From assembly GCF_013166575.1 (NCBI RefSeq), contig NZ_JABKKE010000005.1, positions 1 to 64,000 of the forward strand: 64,000 nucleotides of DNA, in the 5' to 3' direction. This DNA comes from Xylanibacter rodentium (lineage in GTDB: Bacteria; Bacteroidota; Bacteroidia; Bacteroidales; Bacteroidaceae). The notes beneath the pieces were generated by a model. That model made no database searches, had not been told where the DNA came from, and saw only the letters and a program-made list of their open reading frames with translations. The translations under genes and the position numbers were made by a program. Every line of letters begins with the position of its first letter. Within the stretch, counting starts at the first letter, position 1. Shown here piece by piece: positions 60,678 to 64,000 of the stretch.

Positions 60678-61466
60678 TTATGTCGGGGTTGTGAACAGGT
60701 CGGAATAAGGATTGACTATCCGAGCAGGGGTAACACTGCTGTACTGTCGGAAATCACGGATAAAATGTGACTGGTCTGAGTATCCGCACAAATAAGCGAT
60801 GGCGGCATAATCGCATTTACCGTTCTGCAACATCCACATGGATTTCTGAAAGCGGACAACTCGTGCATACTCCTTTGGCATCATACCTAAATGGCTGTTG
60901 AATACACGCCCGAACTGTTTGGGACTTAAACAAGAGATATCAGCCAATTCATTAACAGATACGGACGGGGTTGCCATAAGGATGTTGACAGCATTTCCCG
61001 ACCTTTTCATATTGAGCAAGTCTTGGCACTGATTCAGTCTTGACAATAGCCAGTTCTCTATTACTTTGATACATCCAACAGTGGTTTCGCAATCAAAAAT
61101 CTGCCTGGCAAGAACATTTAGATTCTTATTGCCAATGTCAAATCCCGATATTTCAGAGTTATAGAATTCCGATGGCGGAATGTCTATAAACATACCGATA
61201 GTATGAGGATAGAAAACTGCGACAATCATCTCCGTATCACCATCAGATGTTATATGAGCAGGAAAATTCACCTGTCCACTAATGGTGAATCTATCTTGCA
61301 AGGATGACAATTCTGGAATAAACAGCGGTGTCAGCCTATGAAATATCATTTGCGGGCAACCGATTGGAAAGGTCAGGATATTAAATTGCTCCGGACTTTT
61401 CAGCACCCAATAATAACGCACATAAGACTGCAAATCAGCACATGGTTTAATCACTCTCAGATTCAT
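60678..61466 (-). CDS. AraC-family transcriptional regulator
   Basis: A 262-aa regulator. The N-terminal part (about 1-145) is a ligand or sensor domain of the DUF6597 type (IKPCADLQSYVRYYWVLKSP, TFPIGCPQMIFHRLTP). The C-terminal part (about 155-255) carries two AraC HTH motifs: VNELADISCLSPKQFGRVFN, and YAAIAYLCGYSDQSHFIRDF followed by the GxTPxR-like VTPARIV. It ends 55 bp before the acetyltransferase start on the same strand, so it may control that gene or be co-transcribed with it. The ligand is unknown. Confidence 0.9.
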   Translation of the reverse strand: MNLRVIKPCADLQSYVRYYWVLKSPEQFNILTFPIGCPQMIFHRLTPLFIPELSSLQDRFTISGQVNFPAHITSDGDTEMIVAVFYPHTIGMFIDIPPSEFYNSEISGFDIGNKNLNVLARQIFDCETTVGCIKVIENWLLSRLNQCQDLLNMKRSGNAVNILMATPSVSVNELADISCLSPKQFGRVFNSHLGMMPKEYARVVRFQKSMWMLQNGKCDYAAIAYLCGYSDQSHFIRDFRQYSSVTPARIVNPYSDLFTTPT

Positions 61467-61551
61467 ATGCTGCTATGATGTAACAATAACCAAACCTTTG
61501 TCGTATTCGCAATTATTGTCATATTACTGTAAATGATATGTTTTATCCCGC

Positions 61552-62637
61552 TTACTCTTCATTTTCCTGTTCCGCTGCCTTGGCATACCATGCGGCTGCC
61601 TGCTTCGCATTTTTTCTTACACCTATGCCGTTGGCATAGCAATCCCCGAGACTGCGCATGGCTTCCGGATGTCCGTAATACCTCTTGTTCTCGTTGATAT
61701 TGGTCGCGGCCTTTTTGTAAAGGCGCACAGCCTCTTCCATATCCTGTTTAACACCATGCCCCTCGGCATAGCAGCGGGCAAGGAGGTATTGCGATTCAGG
61801 GTCATCCGCTCTTGCCGCCCGACTGTATAACTCAACTGCCTTGTTCCAGTCCTGTTCCACGCCATGCCCTGCTGCATAGCAGTTTCCGAGACCGCGCAGA
61901 GCATCGGGGAAAGCATTCCCGCCCAAATCCACTGCCTTGCGATACCAAACGACAGCTTTCCCACAATCCAGTGCCATGCCACTTCCTGTGGCGTAACAAT
62001 TGCCAAGCTCCACCCACGCCATAGGGTTGTCATGCTCCGCAGCTTTCTTGAACCAGCCAAAGGCTTTTTCATCATCACGCTCCACTCCGTCACCATCTTT
62101 ATAGCACAATCCAACGGAGAAATAATCCTTGAAATATCCGCCTTCGGCTGCTTTCAGATAGTGTAAGAAAGCCTGCACCGCATCTTTTGGCAGGCCGCCT
62201 TGCCCATGACTATAGCAATATCCCAAACGGTCATTGGCATAAGCATCGCCCATGTCGGCGGCTTGCTGCCACCATTCTACAGCAGAAGCCAGGTCGCAGT
62301 CCACGCCCCAGCCGTGCTGATAACAGCATCCGAGCATACACATCGCTTCCGCAAGGTCAACACCGGCCAACAGCTTGCCGTTCACCGCCTTTTTCAGCCA
62401 TTTGACAAGCTGTCCCTGATAACTGTCCTTGTCAAGTCTCTCTTTTGCCGGGCGGCAATTATCTGATGCGAGCCAATACAATTTGAAAGCCTTAGCCAGA
62501 TTGCGCTCTACGTCTATACCTTCCTCATAACATTGTCCGATCTGGTATTGCGCCGAGGCATAGCCCGACAGCGCCGATTCCCGACACTTATCAATGTCAA
62601 ATGACTTGTCTGTATATTTCTTTTCGTATTTTATCAT
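61552..62637 (-). CDS. Sel1-like repeat protein
   Basis: A 361-aa protein built almost entirely of Sel1-like (TPR-related) repeats, about eight or nine units of roughly 36 residues. Examples are AQYQIGQCYEEGIDVERNLA, CMLGCCYQHGWGVDCDLASA, RLGYCYSHGQGGLPKDAV, LGNCYATGSGMALDCGKAV and RSLGDCYANGIGVRKNAKQA. No signal peptide is seen, so it is likely cytoplasmic and binds a protein partner. It is the third gene of a run with spacing of 4 bp and a 4-bp overlap. Confidence 0.88.
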   Translation of the reverse strand: MIKYEKKYTDKSFDIDKCRESALSGYASAQYQIGQCYEEGIDVERNLAKAFKLYWLASDNCRPAKERLDKDSYQGQLVKWLKKAVNGKLLAGVDLAEAMCMLGCCYQHGWGVDCDLASAVEWWQQAADMGDAYANDRLGYCYSHGQGGLPKDAVQAFLHYLKAAEGGYFKDYFSVGLCYKDGDGVERDDEKAFGWFKKAAEHDNPMAWVELGNCYATGSGMALDCGKAVVWYRKAVDLGGNAFPDALRGLGNCYAAGHGVEQDWNKAVELYSRAARADDPESQYLLARCYAEGHGVKQDMEEAVRLYKKAATNINENKRYYGHPEAMRSLGDCYANGIGVRKNAKQAAAWYAKAAEQENEE

Positions 62638-62641
62638 GATT

Positions 62642-63394
62642 CTATGATTCGTTTTCAGGCAGTTCCACTGTTTCTGTCCAACTTGGACTTCTTCTGTAAA
62701 ATGTTACATTAAAAGCATCTCCATCCCAAGCGGTTTTGGTGACAGCCCCTGCCATATCAATGGTGTTGGGCAGTTCATCATGCAGCCACTTCGACACAAC
62801 AACTTCTCTCGTAGCGCAGTTGACCAAATCAACTCTTATCGCGTCGCCTATACCATGACCGATACACCGGTACACCATAGCCCGATACTTCCTGTCGCGG
62901 CTGAGCTTCGAGTATTTTTCGAGCAGGATTTCCTTCTCGCACCCGCACTCCTTCATCCGCTCTAAAATGTCATTACGTCGCTCTGCAAGGCGATTTTTGC
63001 CGCCTTGCATCCGGTCAATCTCCACAAGAATGTCCATGATAATGTTAGCAACACAGTCTTCAAACTCATTACTGAGTTCTTCACTGAACGCCTTGCAGAA
63101 CCGTTTAAGGTTATAAAGTCTGCGGGAGGTCTCTATGTCAAGATTATACCACGACACGCCCATTCCGGGAACGGTATGATAGCCGACTTCATATGCCTCA
63201 TTTTGTGGCTCAATGTTAGCACAGACAGTCAGTTTGCCGCATCCGTCAAGGTCAATGGGCATCAGTTCTGTCAGGATATACTGGGCGATGCCGAATGTGA
63301 CGGCATACAGATTGACATAGCAATAGTTGGATTTCTCCTTTTCTCTTTTTTCAAGAGTATAATCGCCCTCGAAACACAATGTTTGCAGTTTCAT
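62642..63394 (-). CDS. Uncharacterised protein between two Sel1-repeat genes
   Basis: A 250-aa protein that I do not recognise. It has no signal peptide and no membrane segment. N-terminal half: beta-like segments (KSNYCYVNLYAVTFGIAQYI, CGKLTVCANIEPQN). Middle: a long helical, charged region (LAERRNDILERMKECGCEKE) that may form a coiled coil. C-terminal: a small beta-rich part (DAFNVTFYRRSPSWTETVEL). The start overlaps the upstream Sel1 gene by 4 bp and the stop is 4 bp from the next one, so the proteins are made together, which suggests a complex. Confidence 0.7.
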   Translation of the reverse strand: MKLQTLCFEGDYTLEKREKEKSNYCYVNLYAVTFGIAQYILTELMPIDLDGCGKLTVCANIEPQNEAYEVGYHTVPGMGVSWYNLDIETSRRLYNLKRFCKAFSEELSNEFEDCVANIIMDILVEIDRMQGGKNRLAERRNDILERMKECGCEKEILLEKYSKLSRDRKYRAMVYRCIGHGIGDAIRVDLVNCATREVVVSKWLHDELPNTIDMAGAVTKTAWDGDAFNVTFYRRSPSWTETVELPENES

Positions 63395-64000
63395 TTTCTA
63401 AAATCTCTGAATTTCTTGCTGTTGAGGGCATTTTCAGCGGCAAGGTTGCAATTCCCGGCGGCGAGTTTGAGCCAGTCGTATGCCTGACGTAAATCAACAT
63501 CCACGCCCAATCCTTTCATATACATATTGCCTATTTCGTATTGTGCCGTCCCAAGCTCATGTATATACTTCTTTCGGAGATCGCTCCGGGAAGCAATCTG
63601 CCGATACATATCCATTGCAGCGGTGAAGTCTTTCTCTCCACCGAGTCCGCGCTTGTAACAATCGGCAAGCATCAACTGCGCCGACACATCACCGGCATCC
63701 GCTCCGCAGCGATACCATTCGCGGGCTTTTGACAAATCCTTCTCCACGCCGCGTCCCTCGAAATATGCGCCTCCGACACAGCGATAAGCCTCTCTATGGC
63801 CCAACGCAGCGGCTTTCATGTAGCAGTCCAAAGACTTCTGCCAATCCTTTGCTGATTGGCTATAAATCTGTCCGAGATTGCACCATCCTTCCGCATCATT
63901 TTCCCCGACAGCTACTTCGGAATACAGCGTTGCAGCCTCATCTTCGGATGTGTCGGTATCATCATCTTCAATAAGTTCCAAGACTTCATCAGGGACACCG
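63391..64000 (-). CDS. Sel1-like repeat protein, 5' end beyond the window
   Basis: The reading frame is open to the window edge, so the N-terminus is missing; 203 codons are visible. After an acidic stretch (ELIEDDDTDTSEDEAA) come Sel1 repeats: AEGWCNLGQIYSQSAKDWQK, YRCVGGAYFEGRGVEKDLSK, QLMLADCYKRGLGGEKDFTA and AQYEIGNMYMKGLGVDVDLR. It ends by a 4-bp overlap with the next gene. Together with the other two genes it forms a cluster whose function cannot be told without the upstream sequence. Confidence 0.82.
   Translation of the reverse strand, partial: GVPDEVLELIEDDDTDTSEDEAATLYSEVAVGENDAEGWCNLGQIYSQSAKDWQKSLDCYMKAAALGHREAYRCVGGAYFEGRGVEKDLSKAREWYRCGADAGDVSAQLMLADCYKRGLGGEKDFTAAMDMYRQIASRSDLRKKYIHELGTAQYEIGNMYMKGLGVDVDLRQAYDWLKLAAGNCNLAAENALNSKKFRDFRK

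Overview
The window is chromosomal DNA of a Bacteroidales bacterium, most likely a Prevotella-type member of the group. The evidence is: promoters of the Bacteroidota type (TAnnTTTG at -7, often TTTG/TTG 20 nt upstream) in front of many genes; families largely confined to this phylum (DUF5686, DUF4230, DUF4738/DUF4890-like, DUF5606, BACON-like and Big2 surface proteins, a ~315-aa NusB, an HU-related histone-like protein); a split inositol-lipid pathway; and a fermentative but menaquinone-producing gene set. No rRNA, tRNA, CRISPR array, phage or complete transposon was seen.

Layout. 0-2.4 kb: a 22-bp tandem array, an HU-like gene, and queuosine genes queF and yhhQ; yhhQ is preceded by a well-formed preQ1-I riboswitch whose last stem ends 3 nt before the start codon. 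2.5-9 kb: accessory genes (a DUF1828/DUF1829 pair, a Big2 surface protein with two tiny partners, a DUF234-type ATPase) and a ~320-nt candidate structured RNA with its own promoter. 9-19 kb: a GH29 fucosidase beside a broken glycosidase, the menaquinone operon menI-F-D-B-C-E, and a ROK kinase. 19-25 kb: lysS, gpsA, pgi and a HAD phosphatase. 25-31 kb: lipoproteins, two DUF4230 genes, trmO, and a TPR sensor lipoprotein that has no normal start codon. 31.5-35.5 kb: nucleotidyltransferase, CDP-alcohol phosphatidyltransferase and DUF5686. 36-46.7 kb: housekeeping genes (purN, pth, rplY on one strand; nusB, yajC, ybbR, coaE on the other) bracketed by two LacI-type regulators. 47-56 kb: a large outer-membrane barrel protein, aroB behind a duplicated promoter, a GSGD-repeat protein and a second DUF5686. 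56.5-59.5 kb: inositol-phosphate synthase, HAD and ATP-grasp genes. 60-64 kb: a CAT-like acetyltransferase, an AraC regulator, and a Sel1-repeat cluster that runs off the edge.

Two dispersed repeat families fill most of the larger gaps. One (about 350 bp, four copies, one partial) is a long inverted repeat with conserved termini. The other (205-345 bp, four copies) has conserved ends around a variable core in which GGCC recurs every 21-22 bp. The second family, the unidentified RNA at 6.7-7.0 kb and the pairing of DUF5686 genes with both halves of the inositol-lipid pathway are the least explained parts of the window.
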